From NCBI GenBank assembly GCA_023251915.1, contig JAHEXW010000005.1:23947-87946 (forward strand): DNA of 64,000 nt, given 5' to 3'. The notes beneath the pieces are model-generated. The model worked only from the letters and a program-made list of their open reading frames with translations. It did no database searches and was not told the origin of the DNA. The translations under genes and the position numbers were made by a program. This document shows positions 30,377-40,431 of this stretch, one piece after another (position 1 is the first letter of the stretch; every line of letters begins with the position of its first letter). This DNA comes from Actinomycetes bacterium (GTDB lineage: Bacteria > Actinomycetota > JAHEXW01).

Positions 30377-31292
30377 GCAGCGCCTCCACGGCGGTGCGCA
30401 CGTCGTCGGCTGCCTCTTGTAGGCCGGCAAGCTCGTCCGCTGTTAACGCGATCTCCTTAACGCCTTCCATTCCGTTCCGGCCAAAGACCGCCGGAACGCC
30501 TATGACCGCCCCATTAATACCATACTCGCCGGTCAGATAGATCGCCGCGGGCAGAACCTCTTTGGTATCCTGCAAGATAGCTTCGACCATCTTGGCGACC
30601 GCGGTGCCCGGTCCATAGTACGCGCTGCCGGTCTTTAGGTGAGATATGATTTCCGCCCCGCCTCGGCGCGTTCTGTCGGCCAGCTCGACCAGTTCTTCGC
30701 GGCTCAGCTTGTCGTTCAGCGGTTCGCCGGCGACCTTGGCCAGCTCAACCAGGGGAATCATTTTGTCACCATGCGCGCCAATCACCATGGCCTCAATGGC
30801 CGCGGGCTCAGCACCCGTTTTTTGCGAGATGAAGTAGACAAAACGGCCGGTGTCCAAGACGCCGCCCATACCGAATATCTTGCTCCTATCTTTGCCGCTG
30901 ACTCCGTAAGCCAGCATTGTCATATCGTCCAAGGGGTTGGTGACGATAATAATGATAGCGTCAGGCGCGTAGGCGTTGATCTGGGCAACCACCGAACGAA
31001 TAACCTCTGCGTTCTTTTTCAAAAGGTCCGTTCGGCTCATTCCCGGGCCGCGCGCGAATCCCGCCGTAACAACAACGATAGCGCTGCCGGAGACGGCGGA
31101 GAAGTCATCCGTTCCGGTTACGGTGACGCGACTGCCCTGGATGGCCATGGCCTGCATTTTGTCGATTGACTTGCCCTTGGCGATACCGCCGGCTATGTCT
31201 ATCAGCACCACGTCAGCCAGCTCCCGCTGCGCAATTATGTGCGCGGCGGTCGCTCCAACGTGGCCGGCGCCGATTATTGCTACTTTGTCCAT
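30360..31292 (-). CDS. mdh: Malate dehydrogenase
   Basis: VAIIGAGHVGATAAHIIA, TAGFARGPGMSRTDLL, GAHGDKMIPLV. Confidence 0.93.
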   Translation of the reverse strand: MDKVAIIGAGHVGATAAHIIAQRELADVVLIDIAGGIAKGKSIDKMQAMAIQGSRVTVTGTDDFSAVSGSAIVVVTAGFARGPGMSRTDLLKKNAEVIRSVVAQINAYAPDAIIIIVTNPLDDMTMLAYGVSGKDRSKIFGMGGVLDTGRFVYFISQKTGAEPAAIEAMVIGAHGDKMIPLVELAKVAGEPLNDKLSREELVELADRTRRGGAEIISHLKTGSAYYGPGTAVAKMVEAILQDTKEVLPAAIYLTGEYGINGAVIGVPAVFGRNGMEGVKEIALTADELAGLQEAADDVRTAVEALHGQDA

Positions 31293-31338
31293 AAAACCCC
31301 TTATTGATAGACCTGAGGGACTTGAACGACCCGGACGA

Positions 31339-33519
31339 CTACTTGCCTTTGACGTCCTTTGGTTTTGCCTTCTTGGCAGTCTTTCCAGTCTTTCGGGTCC
31401 CTCCGGTCTTACGAGTCGAGTTTTTGGTTTCTTCTGCCGCAGCCGCAGCTTTCTTCGCCTCGTAGCGAGCTTTGCTTTCGGCGTTGCTGGGGCATTCCCA
31501 GAAGTTGGGGCAGAATATTCTCGGTCCCTTGCCTTTCTGCGGCACCTTCATCTTCGGCGCGCCGCAATCCGGGCACGTCTCTCCGGCCGCCATGGCAATG
31601 CCGAATGGAGGCAGCGGATAAGCGGTCGTGCAATCGGGATAACCGCTGCAGCCGATGAATTTGCTGCCCGATTTCTTGGCTCGCCTGATCATTAGGTCCT
31701 TACCGCATTTAGGGCAAGGCCCGACAACATTGTCGGCCCGGATGCCGTCCCAAATTCGTTCCCTTATCTCATCGGCATTGGCGGCGATGCTATCTACCGT
31801 ATCGCCCAGAACGCCGCGCGAGTCTTCCACAACGGCCGCTCGCTTCATCTTGCCTTCGGCGATCAAGTCCATTTCATGTTCCAGCTCGGCCGTCATGACC
31901 GGCGTCGATATCGTGGCGGCAAAATCTTTGAGAGACCTGGCCACAGCCAGGCCAAGCTTGGTCGGGATAATCGGGTCACCGTAGACATACTGTCGGTCAT
32001 ACAGATTCTGAATAATCGAGTGGCGTGTAGCCTTGGTGCCTAAGCCAAGCTTTTCCATCTCTTGAATCAGGCCACCTTGGCCGTAGCGCTGGGGCGGCTG
32101 AGTTTCCTTAGACAGCAGCTGCTTATCGATCAATGGGAGGGTCTCTCCCTCCAGCAACTGCGGCAGGACCGCTTCTTTGCGGCGAGAATAAGGATAGACG
32201 TCAATCCATCCCGCGAAAACGGTACGCTCGCCTCGGGCGACGAAAGGTTGATCGCCGGCGTTGATGATGGCCTTGATGTTCTCAAACTTTGCCGTCGGCG
32301 ACAAGGTCGCGAAGAACCGGCGGACAACGAGCTCGTATATCTTCCAAGAGCGGTCGTCCAGAGCTGACCGAGCTGCGGCACCTGTTGGATAAATCGGCGG
32401 ATGGTCGGTGGCAAACTTCTTGCCCCGTGTCGGCGTCAAAGGACCGGACGCCAGTAGTCTGCCGGCCGGCTCAGCGAAAACGTCGCCGGTGAAAAGCTGG
32501 ACAATCTCGCGCAAATCCAAGGTGGGCGGATATACTGTGTTGTCGGTGCGAGGGTAACTTATGTAGCCGGCCATGTACAGACGTTCCGCCACATCCATCG
32601 CCCATTTAGCAGTAAACCCGATCGAAGAGGCGGCCGCCAGGAAAGATGTTGTATTAAACGGCGCCGGCGGCGCTATCTTACGCTCACGTTGAGCGACGGA
32701 AGCGACGACTCCCTCTTCGGGGACTGAGCTGAAGGCAGTTTCCGCAATGGCTTTGTCGTCAAACCGGTCCGCCTTGTGTTGCGCGTCAAACCGTGCCCCG
32801 TCCTTCTCGAAAGTGGCGGTTATCTGCCAGTATGGCACCGGCGTGAAGGCCATCCGCTCGAGCTCGCGATCCGCGATCAGAACCAAGGTCGGGCTCTGCA
32901 CCCGGCCGACGCTCAAGAAGTTCTTGCCCAAGCGCGTTGATGCCAGTGAAATGCCTCGGGTTAGTGTCGCCCCCCAGATCAGATCGATATCCTGGCGGGC
33001 TTCACCGGCCGACGCGATGTCGTAATAGGGGTCCTCTAGGTTCGCGAACGAATCCGCGACTTCTTTGTCCGTCAACGAGGAGAATCGGGCCCTCTTGACC
33101 TTGACGTTCGGGATTTTCTCTTTGATGACGTTGAGAGCGTCGACTCCGATCAGCTCCCCCTCGCGATCAAAGTCGGTGGCGATAATGACGTTGTCGACGT
33201 CTTTGATTTGTTTCTGCAGGGCGGCCATAACGTATTTGACAGTTGGGACCTTGACCAGGGAGGCTTTAACTAAGTCTTTGAGGTCGGTTTTTTCCCAGTT
33301 CTCATAGCCTTCCGGGAAATCCACTTTGAGGATATGTCCGCGCAGGCCGATAACGCGCACCTCTCCGTCTTTGTCCTTATATGTATAGACGGGAACGGTG
33401 CCGGTCGCTTTCTTGGCGCCTTTCTTGGCTGCCGGAGAATTACTTTTGGCCTTGCCGCCAGACAATATGTCGGCTATGCGGGACGCAACGTTATCTTTTT
33501 CGGTGACGATCAGTTTCAA
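31339..33519 (-). CDS. topA: DNA topoisomerase I with C-terminal zinc fingers
   Basis: TOPRIM; AGYISYPRTDNT; CPKCGKDLMIRRAKKSGSKFIGCSGYPDC. Confidence 0.94.
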   Translation of the reverse strand: MKLIVTEKDNVASRIADILSGGKAKSNSPAAKKGAKKATGTVPVYTYKDKDGEVRVIGLRGHILKVDFPEGYENWEKTDLKDLVKASLVKVPTVKYVMAALQKQIKDVDNVIIATDFDREGELIGVDALNVIKEKIPNVKVKRARFSSLTDKEVADSFANLEDPYYDIASAGEARQDIDLIWGATLTRGISLASTRLGKNFLSVGRVQSPTLVLIADRELERMAFTPVPYWQITATFEKDGARFDAQHKADRFDDKAIAETAFSSVPEEGVVASVAQRERKIAPPAPFNTTSFLAAASSIGFTAKWAMDVAERLYMAGYISYPRTDNTVYPPTLDLREIVQLFTGDVFAEPAGRLLASGPLTPTRGKKFATDHPPIYPTGAAARSALDDRSWKIYELVVRRFFATLSPTAKFENIKAIINAGDQPFVARGERTVFAGWIDVYPYSRRKEAVLPQLLEGETLPLIDKQLLSKETQPPQRYGQGGLIQEMEKLGLGTKATRHSIIQNLYDRQYVYGDPIIPTKLGLAVARSLKDFAATISTPVMTAELEHEMDLIAEGKMKRAAVVEDSRGVLGDTVDSIAANADEIRERIWDGIRADNVVGPCPKCGKDLMIRRAKKSGSKFIGCSGYPDCTTAYPLPPFGIAMAAGETCPDCGAPKMKVPQKGKGPRIFCPNFWECPSNAESKARYEAKKAAAAAEETKNSTRKTGGTRKTGKTAKKAKPKDVKGK

Positions 33520-33617
33520 AGGTTTAGGCTCCTTATCGGTTTTTCTTGCGCAAGCTCTCGTGTGCCGCGCTTAAGGGGTCGCGACGAGAAATACTATAGC
33601 ACACGGCGGCCTCAGCG

Positions 33618-34277
33618 CTACCCGGTAAGCTCCCGCACCTGCTTGACTACCCACTCGTCCCAAGCCTCCAGGCCTTCGCCGGAAGTGCAGGAGACAATGA
33701 ACATCTCAACGTCCGGATTCATCTCTCTAATCGTTTTCTGGAAACCTTCCATATCGAAGTTCGTCGAGCCGATCAGATCGATCTTGTTGATTACCAGCGC
33801 GTCGGCTTCGCTGAACATAAGAGGATACTTGTGCGGTTTGTCGTCGCCCTCCGTCACGGAAAGCAACATTACTTTCTTATGTTCACCCAGTTTGAACTCC
33901 GCCGGGCATACCAGATTGCCAACGTTTTCGATAATTAATAACCGAATGGACGCGAGGTCAACTTTATCCAAACCGTTGCGAATCATGTTCGCGTCCAGGT
34001 GGCAGGCCCCACCTGTGTTTATCTGTACGGCCGGTACACCAAAAGCCGCAACCCGATCGGCGTCCACCGACGAGGCGATGTCGCCGTCGATCACCGCCAG
34101 CGGGATGCCGGCGCGTTTCATAGCCTCCAACGTCTTGATCACCAGGGTTGTCTTGCCAGCCCCGGGCGAACTCATGAAATTCAAGACGGCGACGTTGTTT
34201 TCCTTGAATTTCGCGGCGTTGGCGGCAGCGATATTATCGTTGGTCTCGAGTATGTCTTTTAGAACTTTGACTTCCAC
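33618..34277 (-). CDS. hypB: Hydrogenase nickel incorporation GTPase
   Basis: VLNFMSSPGAGKTTLVIKTLE; NKIDLIGSTNFDM. Confidence 0.94.
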   Translation of the reverse strand: MEVKVLKDILETNDNIAAANAAKFKENNVAVLNFMSSPGAGKTTLVIKTLEAMKRAGIPLAVIDGDIASSVDADRVAAFGVPAVQINTGGACHLDANMIRNGLDKVDLASIRLLIIENVGNLVCPAEFKLGEHKKVMLLSVTEGDDKPHKYPLMFSEADALVINKIDLIGSTNFDMEGFQKTIREMNPDVEMFIVSCTSGEGLEAWDEWVVKQVRELTG

Positions 34278-34385
34278 TTTTGACCTCCGGTCAGATTACA
34301 AAGAGTACGAGGAGCACCAAGATGACTTGGCCGAAATCAATGGTTTTGTCGTCATTGTGCTCTTTGTGTTCCTTGTGCTCTTTCG

Positions 34386-34727
34386 CTAGTCTATGTCTAT
34401 ACTGTCGACGGCCAGTTCCCGGCCGGTAATGAGCTCGCCTAGAATATCCCCGCACGCGGGACATTTCATTATCATGTCCTCCGCGGCAAATTCGTGGCCG
34501 CAGGCCTGACAACGCGCCTTCGCCTCGATGAAATTGATGTTCAGCTTGGCGCCCTCGGCAATCGTATCCTTGGTCATGATCTCGAAATAGAATGCGACGC
34601 AATCAGGGACGACCTGGGAGAGTGATCCGACGGTGAGGTTAACCTCGTTTATTTTGCTCGCGCCGCTTTTCTCGGCTGAATCCAGAGCGATGTCCAAGAT
34701 GCCCTGGGTGATTGTCATTTCGTGCAT
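34386..34727 (-). CDS. hypA: Hydrogenase maturation protein HypA
   Basis: MHEMTITQGILDIAL; CQACGHEF..CPACG. Confidence 0.93.
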   Translation of the reverse strand: MHEMTITQGILDIALDSAEKSGASKINEVNLTVGSLSQVVPDCVAFYFEIMTKDTIAEGAKLNINFIEAKARCQACGHEFAAEDMIMKCPACGDILGELITGRELAVDSIDID

Positions 34728-34736
34728 TGCGCCTCT

Positions 34737-35240
34737 TTACTCTGACTCTTCAATCTCTTTCATTACCAGTTCGATCACTCGCGGAATCTGGGCGGCTATC
34801 GTTGGAGTCAACTCCAGGCCCCACTCGATCTCGGCCGGCTGGATGCCTATTATTATCGCTTCCGCCGGCATTCGCCCGGACAGCTCGGCCATCGTTAAGA
34901 CGTCAAACAACGTGACTTGATGCATTGACACCTTTGTCAGAACCTTTGTTTTGATGTCTTGTGCGGTGAACCTGAACAGAGTCCCGGCCGGCTCCCCGGC
35001 GTTGACAACGTCCAGCATGATTACTTTGTCGCGGCCTCCTATATAGTATAGAAGGTCTAGGCCAAGCGTGGCGCCGTCAACGATATCAACGTAAGAAGGA
35101 ATACCAAGTTCTTCGCGGCGAGCTTCCAGCTCCTCGACAACTTTGACGCCGAAGCCCTCGTCTTTCAGGATAGAATTGCCGACCCCGAGCACCAGAATCC
35201 GGTGCTCGGGGTCGACGTGTTGCTCCGTATTACTTGACAT
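34737..35240 (-). CDS. Hydrogenase maturation protease
   Basis: ILVLGVGNSILKDEGFGVKVVEEL. Confidence 0.92.
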   Translation of the reverse strand: MSSNTEQHVDPEHRILVLGVGNSILKDEGFGVKVVEELEARREELGIPSYVDIVDGATLGLDLLYYIGGRDKVIMLDVVNAGEPAGTLFRFTAQDIKTKVLTKVSMHQVTLFDVLTMAELSGRMPAEAIIIGIQPAEIEWGLELTPTIAAQIPRVIELVMKEIEESE

Positions 35241-35849
35241 CTACTCTTTTGATTCCTTAGGCACCATGCTCAATACCATGTACTTGAACTGGCCAAAGTC
35301 TTCAAAGAGAGACAGATAGACATGTACCGCGGTCAGCAGGATGAACACCCACATAATCGAGAAGTGCCATACCCGGACCATCTCCAATCCGCCGACAAGC
35401 GAAGTCAGCCACGTGAAGTAGCCGGCAAACGGCGTATAGAGCGCGAAACCTGTCATCGCCTGAAGGATGATCAGCGGAATAAACAGTACATAGGTCAACC
35501 GCTGGGGCGGATTGTAAATGCCCTGAACCTCTTTCGGCAGCTCTTTCTTCAGAAACAGGTAGTACCCGAGCGTACCGAACAGATTCCTCCAGACGATCAT
35601 GCCCAAACCGAAGTTCTTGTAGTCCCGGTTCTTGGACAGGAACGCCAATGAAACCCTGATGATGAGGTTAAAGACCACGACGTACATTGCTACGAAGTGG
35701 ACGAACCGCATCGTCGACATTGACCCCTTAAAGAAGGGATAGTGGATGAAGAACCCGGTAAACGCCAGCGCGATCATGCTGACTACGTGGATATAGTGAT
35801 ATATCCTCGCTTCGACCGGATGCTCGATATGCATTTCAGCCATCTTCAT
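35241..35849 (-). CDS. [NiFe]-hydrogenase cytochrome b subunit
   Basis: EARIYHYIHVVSMIALAFTGFFIHYP, VRVWHFSIMWVFILLTAVHVYLSL. Confidence 0.9.
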   Translation of the reverse strand: MKMAEMHIEHPVEARIYHYIHVVSMIALAFTGFFIHYPFFKGSMSTMRFVHFVAMYVVVFNLIIRVSLAFLSKNRDYKNFGLGMIVWRNLFGTLGYYLFLKKELPKEVQGIYNPPQRLTYVLFIPLIILQAMTGFALYTPFAGYFTWLTSLVGGLEMVRVWHFSIMWVFILLTAVHVYLSLFEDFGQFKYMVLSMVPKESKE

Positions 35850-35856
35850 CCCTCCT

Positions 35857-37410
35857 TTAGGTGACTTTGAATTTCAGGATCTCATTTGTTGTCGGCTCGA
35901 TGATATGCACCGAGCAGGCTAAGCACGGATCAAAGGAGCGGACTACCCGGACCACGTTGGTCGGGTTCGTCGGATCCGGCACCGGAGCGCCGACAATCGC
36001 CTCTTCGACCGGTCCCCGAACGCCCTTATCGTAGCGCGGGCCAAAGTTCCAGCCGGACGCGTTGACGATCTGGTAGTTCGTGACCTTGCCCTTGTCTATC
36101 GATACCCAGTGGCCGTTGGCGCTGCGCGGAGCATCGGTGATACCCATGCCTTCACGTGCGTCCATCGGCAGCGCTTTGTCGTCGCAGACTTCGCCGTTGA
36201 TGTTCTTGGCCAGTTGATCCAGCCAAACGCGAATCTGTCCGATAAGCATCTTGGTCTCGTAGGCGCGGGCCGCGTGACGCGCGACCGCACTTGGCCAGAC
36301 GCCGATCTTGCCGGCCAGCTCCATGAAGCCCGGATCCTGCTGCATCAACATACGTGCCAGCGGACCGCCTTCATGCGGCTTGCCGTCGTAACGCGGCGAC
36401 TTAATGAACGAATACGCGCCGCCGGCTTTCTTCGGATCAGGATCCGTTTTACCGACTGCCGGTTTCAAGCCGGACGCGCTCTTGTAGTAGCTGTACTTTA
36501 CATCCTCGGTGATCTTCGACGGATCCATGTCCTTAATGTTCTTCAGATCCAGATTCTCGATCGTGCCCGAGCGGAAGAAGCGGTTCTTGATGTCGCCGCT
36601 CTTCTTCTCGTCAAACGCGCCGTAACCAAGGAAGTTGCTGACACCGAGACCGACCTTCAGGTCGTGAATCGGCTTCAACGGGCCGGTGCCCAGCGCCACA
36701 ACGTCCGCCACGTACGTGTTCTCCAGCCAGTCGGCCAGCTGCTCGAAACGCCAGGTGAACTCGGCGATCCTCTCAACGGTCGGCCTGATGCCGACGCCGC
36801 CGACGACGACGTTCTGATAGAACGGCGCGCGGCCGCCCCACAGAGCGAGCATCTCGTGGCCCAGTTTCCGCATTTCCAGCGCTTGCAGGTAATGCGAAAC
36901 GGCTGTGGTAACGACTTCGGGATCCTTGATGACAAACGCGTCGGGCTCATACCGCGGTGTCAAAGGATAGGTGTCGTTGGCCTTTACCAGGCTAACGATC
37001 TTGTCCTTGACCTTAAGAAGCGCCGGGTCGTTACCCGCGTAGCTGGCCACCGCCATGATGTCGATGTAATCCAACGCCGCGAGGTGATAGAAGTGCAGCG
37101 GGTGATCCGCCAGCCAGTCCGAAGCGAAAATCAAGTTCCGGATGATCCGGCCGTTGTCCGGCACGGTAACGCCGAACGCGTCATCAACGGCAAATACGGA
37201 AGACATGCCGTGGATGGTGTTGCAGACACCGCAAACACGCTGCGTGATGCGGATCGCATCGCGCGGGTCTTTACCTTGAATCAACTGCTCGAAGCCGCGA
37301 TACATTGTGCCGCTGCTCCAAGCGTCTTTGACTACTCCGTTCTCCACCTCGACTTCGATTTTGAGGTGGCCCTCGATCCGTGTAACCGGATCAATTACTA
37401 CTTTTGCCAT
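35857..37410 (-). CDS. [NiFe]-hydrogenase large subunit, uptake type
   Basis: RICGVC-type (ITQRVCGVCNTIHGM) and C-terminal DPCLACSVH Ni-ligand motifs. Confidence 0.95.
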   Translation of the reverse strand: MAKVVIDPVTRIEGHLKIEVEVENGVVKDAWSSGTMYRGFEQLIQGKDPRDAIRITQRVCGVCNTIHGMSSVFAVDDAFGVTVPDNGRIIRNLIFASDWLADHPLHFYHLAALDYIDIMAVASYAGNDPALLKVKDKIVSLVKANDTYPLTPRYEPDAFVIKDPEVVTTAVSHYLQALEMRKLGHEMLALWGGRAPFYQNVVVGGVGIRPTVERIAEFTWRFEQLADWLENTYVADVVALGTGPLKPIHDLKVGLGVSNFLGYGAFDEKKSGDIKNRFFRSGTIENLDLKNIKDMDPSKITEDVKYSYYKSASGLKPAVGKTDPDPKKAGGAYSFIKSPRYDGKPHEGGPLARMLMQQDPGFMELAGKIGVWPSAVARHAARAYETKMLIGQIRVWLDQLAKNINGEVCDDKALPMDAREGMGITDAPRSANGHWVSIDKGKVTNYQIVNASGWNFGPRYDKGVRGPVEEAIVGAPVPDPTNPTNVVRVVRSFDPCLACSVHIIEPTTNEILKFKVT

Positions 37411-38549
37411 TACTTGTCACCTCCCTTTCCGCCAACCCTGCCGGTGGCGAAGTTTCCAACGAGGTGAGCACCCAGGCCGATGGCCACAGCGACACCAAGG
37501 ACCTTGGCGATGTTGTCGGCCGTAGTCTGGATTCCGAACAGATTAACCTCAGGTACTTTCTCGTACAACGGCGCCAGACCGGCATAGAACTCCGGCTGAG
37601 TACAACCGATGCAAATACCGTGCGCGCCGATAGGCCAGCTCGTCCGGCTGTTCCAACGGCGGATCGGGCAGTCCGAATAGGTGATCGGACCCTTGCAGCC
37701 CTTTTTGACCAGGCAATAATTCTGCGTGGCCGTGCCGCCTTCCGCCGGCGCGATAGCCGCGGGGTCTCCCCATGTTTCCAGGTACAGACCAGCTTCGAAC
37801 GCGGCGCGCCGCTCGCAGTTGTCGTGAATCGTCTGACCGTAGAACATCTTCGGACGACCGTAGTTGTCGACGTCCGGTGCTTTCTTGTTCATCAGATAAT
37901 AAACGACCGTACCGATCAGCCAGTCGGGATTCGGCGGGCAACCGGGTACGTTGACGACCGGCGTCGTGCCTTTGTAAGCGCCGCCCTTGGCCGTACCGTC
38001 AAACAACAGACCTTTGGCGCCCGTAACGGCTTGGTTCGCCCGCGGGATGCCGCCAAAGGCCGCACACGTGCCCATTGCGATTACGACAGCCGCACTATCC
38101 GCCGCCTCCGTAACCCATTTGTCGCACGTCATAGGCTTGCCGTTCTCCTCACCGAACGCGGCGAACAGACCATCTTCCTTGTCCGGCACGGCGCCTTCCC
38201 AGATGAGAACGTACTTACCTTTTTCGTTCTTGATGGTGTCCTTGATGACCTGAATAGCCTGGTCACCCGAGGCCGCCATAATGTTCGGCTGGTACCGGAA
38301 CGACAGGATGTCCAGCACGATCTCGGCGATTGACGGATGGTTCGAGTTCAACGCCGAAACGCTGCATCCGGTACAGTTCTGGCCCTGGAGCCACAATACC
38401 GGGGGTTTAGCGGCAGCGCCTTCGATGGCCTGCGCGATCTGTGGAACATAACTTTGCGATAATCCTAGGATGGTTGCGGTTGCTCCGCACACCTTCAGAA
38501 AATCGCGGCGACTAAGTCCTTTAAAGGATTCGCCCAACTTTCGTGACAC
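37410..38549 (-). CDS. [NiFe]-hydrogenase small subunit with Tat signal
   Basis: SRRDFLKVCG Tat motif; LQGQNCTGCSVSALN; C-terminal TM anchor. Confidence 0.95.
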   Translation of the reverse strand: MSRKLGESFKGLSRRDFLKVCGATATILGLSQSYVPQIAQAIEGAAAKPPVLWLQGQNCTGCSVSALNSNHPSIAEIVLDILSFRYQPNIMAASGDQAIQVIKDTIKNEKGKYVLIWEGAVPDKEDGLFAAFGEENGKPMTCDKWVTEAADSAAVVIAMGTCAAFGGIPRANQAVTGAKGLLFDGTAKGGAYKGTTPVVNVPGCPPNPDWLIGTVVYYLMNKKAPDVDNYGRPKMFYGQTIHDNCERRAAFEAGLYLETWGDPAAIAPAEGGTATQNYCLVKKGCKGPITYSDCPIRRWNSRTSWPIGAHGICIGCTQPEFYAGLAPLYEKVPEVNLFGIQTTADNIAKVLGVAVAIGLGAHLVGNFATGRVGGKGGDK

Positions 38550-38689
38550 CTCCTTAAGCTATAACGCTAGAAAGAGAAACTGGATAAGAGAACCTTCACC
38601 CCCTTTGCGAGCAGAATGTAACAGTAGTTACACTTAAAAGAATACACTGCACATGATTACCAATAATCTAGATTTAATGGGCTTGGATG

Positions 38690-39412
38690 TCAAGCCGTTT
38701 CTTCGCGCGGCTTGGGCGCAACTAGGCCGGCCAAAATGCAGCTCAATATGTAGAATGCCAGCATCGGAAGGGCCATCACCGCCATTGTAACAGGACTCCA
38801 GTCGGGCGTGATGATTGCCGAGATCAATAATATCAAGAGGATCGCGTAGCGCCAGCTGGACCTCAGTTTGGCGGGCGATAAGATGCCTAGACGCACCATG
38901 AGCAGGATGAATAAGGGCGTTTCAAAAGAGATGCCGAACCCGAGAAGAAACCAACCGGCGTAGGTCACGTAGGCGCTGATGCTGACACTGGCTTTCATTA
39001 GGGCGCCCGCTTGTGCCAACAGCCAAGTCGTGCTCACAGGCATGATATAGCGGTAGCCGAAAACGACGCCGCCGGCAAACAGGATGATCATGGAAACGAT
39101 AGTCGGGAAGATGATCTTCTTCTCTTTGGCTTTCATGCCGGGAGCCGCGAAGGCAAGAATCTCATACAGGATGACCGGTAATGCCAGCGACGCACCGGCA
39201 AAGAAGGCTACCTTAACCTTAACCATGAACGGTTCAAGCGGCGTCAGGTAGACAAACTGCATGTGGCCGGCCGGCACCATCATTATTCTCAGCAAAGGGA
39301 TAGCGAAGTAGAGGCAGATACCAAAGGTAACAGCGAGGACGGACGCTGATATTATGATGCGTTTCCGAAGCTCAGCGAGGTGGGCCAGAAACGCCATACG
39401 GCGGTCGACCAT
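38690..39412 (-). CDS. tatC: Sec-independent protein translocase TatC
   Basis: FLAHLAELRKRI..., YLTPLEPFMVKVKVAFFAG, FGISFETPLFI. Confidence 0.94.
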   Translation of the reverse strand: MVDRRMAFLAHLAELRKRIIISASVLAVTFGICLYFAIPLLRIMMVPAGHMQFVYLTPLEPFMVKVKVAFFAGASLALPVILYEILAFAAPGMKAKEKKIIFPTIVSMIILFAGGVVFGYRYIMPVSTTWLLAQAGALMKASVSISAYVTYAGWFLLGFGISFETPLFILLMVRLGILSPAKLRSSWRYAILLILLISAIITPDWSPVTMAVMALPMLAFYILSCILAGLVAPKPREETA

Positions 39413-39416
39413 GTTC

Positions 39417-39647
39417 TTAGGCGTCGTCTTTAGACTTTTCTTTAGTCGTTTCGTCCGCCTTGTCGGCCTCTTTCTTGGCGTCGGTTTCCTCTTCGCTGGA
39501 GGCCTTTCTCAAAGCCTTCACGCCCTGCCCGATAGACTTCGCGAGCTGCGGCAGCTTAGAGGGACCGAATATGATCAACACGATGACCAAGATGATTACT
39601 AGTTCGGGAATACCCAGACCAAACACTATACCCACCTCCCGGGACAC
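39417..39647 (-). CDS. tatA: Sec-independent protein translocase TatA/B-type
   Basis: FGLGIPELVIILVIVLIIFGPSKLPQLAKSIGQGVKALRKA. Confidence 0.93.
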   Translation of the reverse strand: MSREVGIVFGLGIPELVIILVIVLIIFGPSKLPQLAKSIGQGVKALRKASSEEETDAKKEADKADETTKEKSKDDA

Positions 39648-39745
39648 CTTGCGTCCCTGACATTTAGCAATCGCTCGAATACAAAATACTCTAATGCACG
39701 GCGTAAAAGATTGTCAAATATGTTACATACTTTTCGCGGCCCTCT

Positions 39746-40318
39746 TTACTTCGCGGCCGCCAGCTCCTGCCGTACATTGTCGGCCTGCGCGCCTGTCGGC
39801 TGAAGAGTCAAGAACCGCTCCCAGGCGAATTTCATGTTCGGAACATCGTTCTTGCTCTTGTAGATGACGCCGAGGTTGAACCAGGCCATCGCGTGATCAG
39901 GTTTGGCGCCGGTCACCTTCTTGAAAATCTCCAGCGCTTTGTCGTTTTGATTCAAGGCGTTGTAGGCGACCCCCATATCGGTCATGACGTCGTAGTTTGT
40001 CGGATCCAAGGCCAGAACCTTCTGGTAAGCGGCGATGGCGTTCTGATATTTGCCCGTATCGAAATAGGCATTGCCTAACCCGATCCAGCTGGCCTTGTCT
40101 TTGGGCGACTTGTCCAGCTTCGCCTTCAGCTGAATTATCTGCGCCTGCGCTTGTGTGTCCGCCGACGACCCTGTACTGCCCTTGAATATCGAACTAAAGA
40201 AACCCCCCAGATCTCCCGAGCGCAACGCCGGCATCAGGGTAAGGATGAAAGACAGCGCTACCACGACCGCGCCGATCTTGATCCACAAACCGGCTTTCTT
40301 TTTGTCTAACATGATCAT
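39746..40318 (-). CDS. TPR-repeat membrane-anchored protein
   Basis: WIGLGNAYFDTGKYQNAIAAYQKVLALDPTN... Confidence 0.85.
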   Translation of the reverse strand: MIMLDKKKAGLWIKIGAVVVALSFILTLMPALRSGDLGGFFSSIFKGSTGSSADTQAQAQIIQLKAKLDKSPKDKASWIGLGNAYFDTGKYQNAIAAYQKVLALDPTNYDVMTDMGVAYNALNQNDKALEIFKKVTGAKPDHAMAWFNLGVIYKSKNDVPNMKFAWERFLTLQPTGAQADNVRQELAAAK

Positions 40319-40431
40319 CTATGAAACCTCCTGGTTTGTGATTAGTTATTGGTTCTTGGTTCATCGTCAACATCAGTACAAGCGATAAACTACAAACCAA
40401 GGACTAATAACTATGAACTACGAACTATGAA

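Noticed and set aside
33334-34389. 351-aa + strand ORF
   Set aside because: Antisense to topA and hypB; low-complexity Ser/Arg-rich shadow ORF.
35857-37410. [NiFeSe] hydrogenase (Sec in the large subunit)
   Set aside because: The C-terminal motif is DPCLACSVH with ordinary Cys codons and the ORF is uninterrupted.
36109-37467. 452-aa + strand ORF
   Set aside because: Antisense to the hydrogenase large subunit; no recognisable motifs, a GC-rich shadow ORF.
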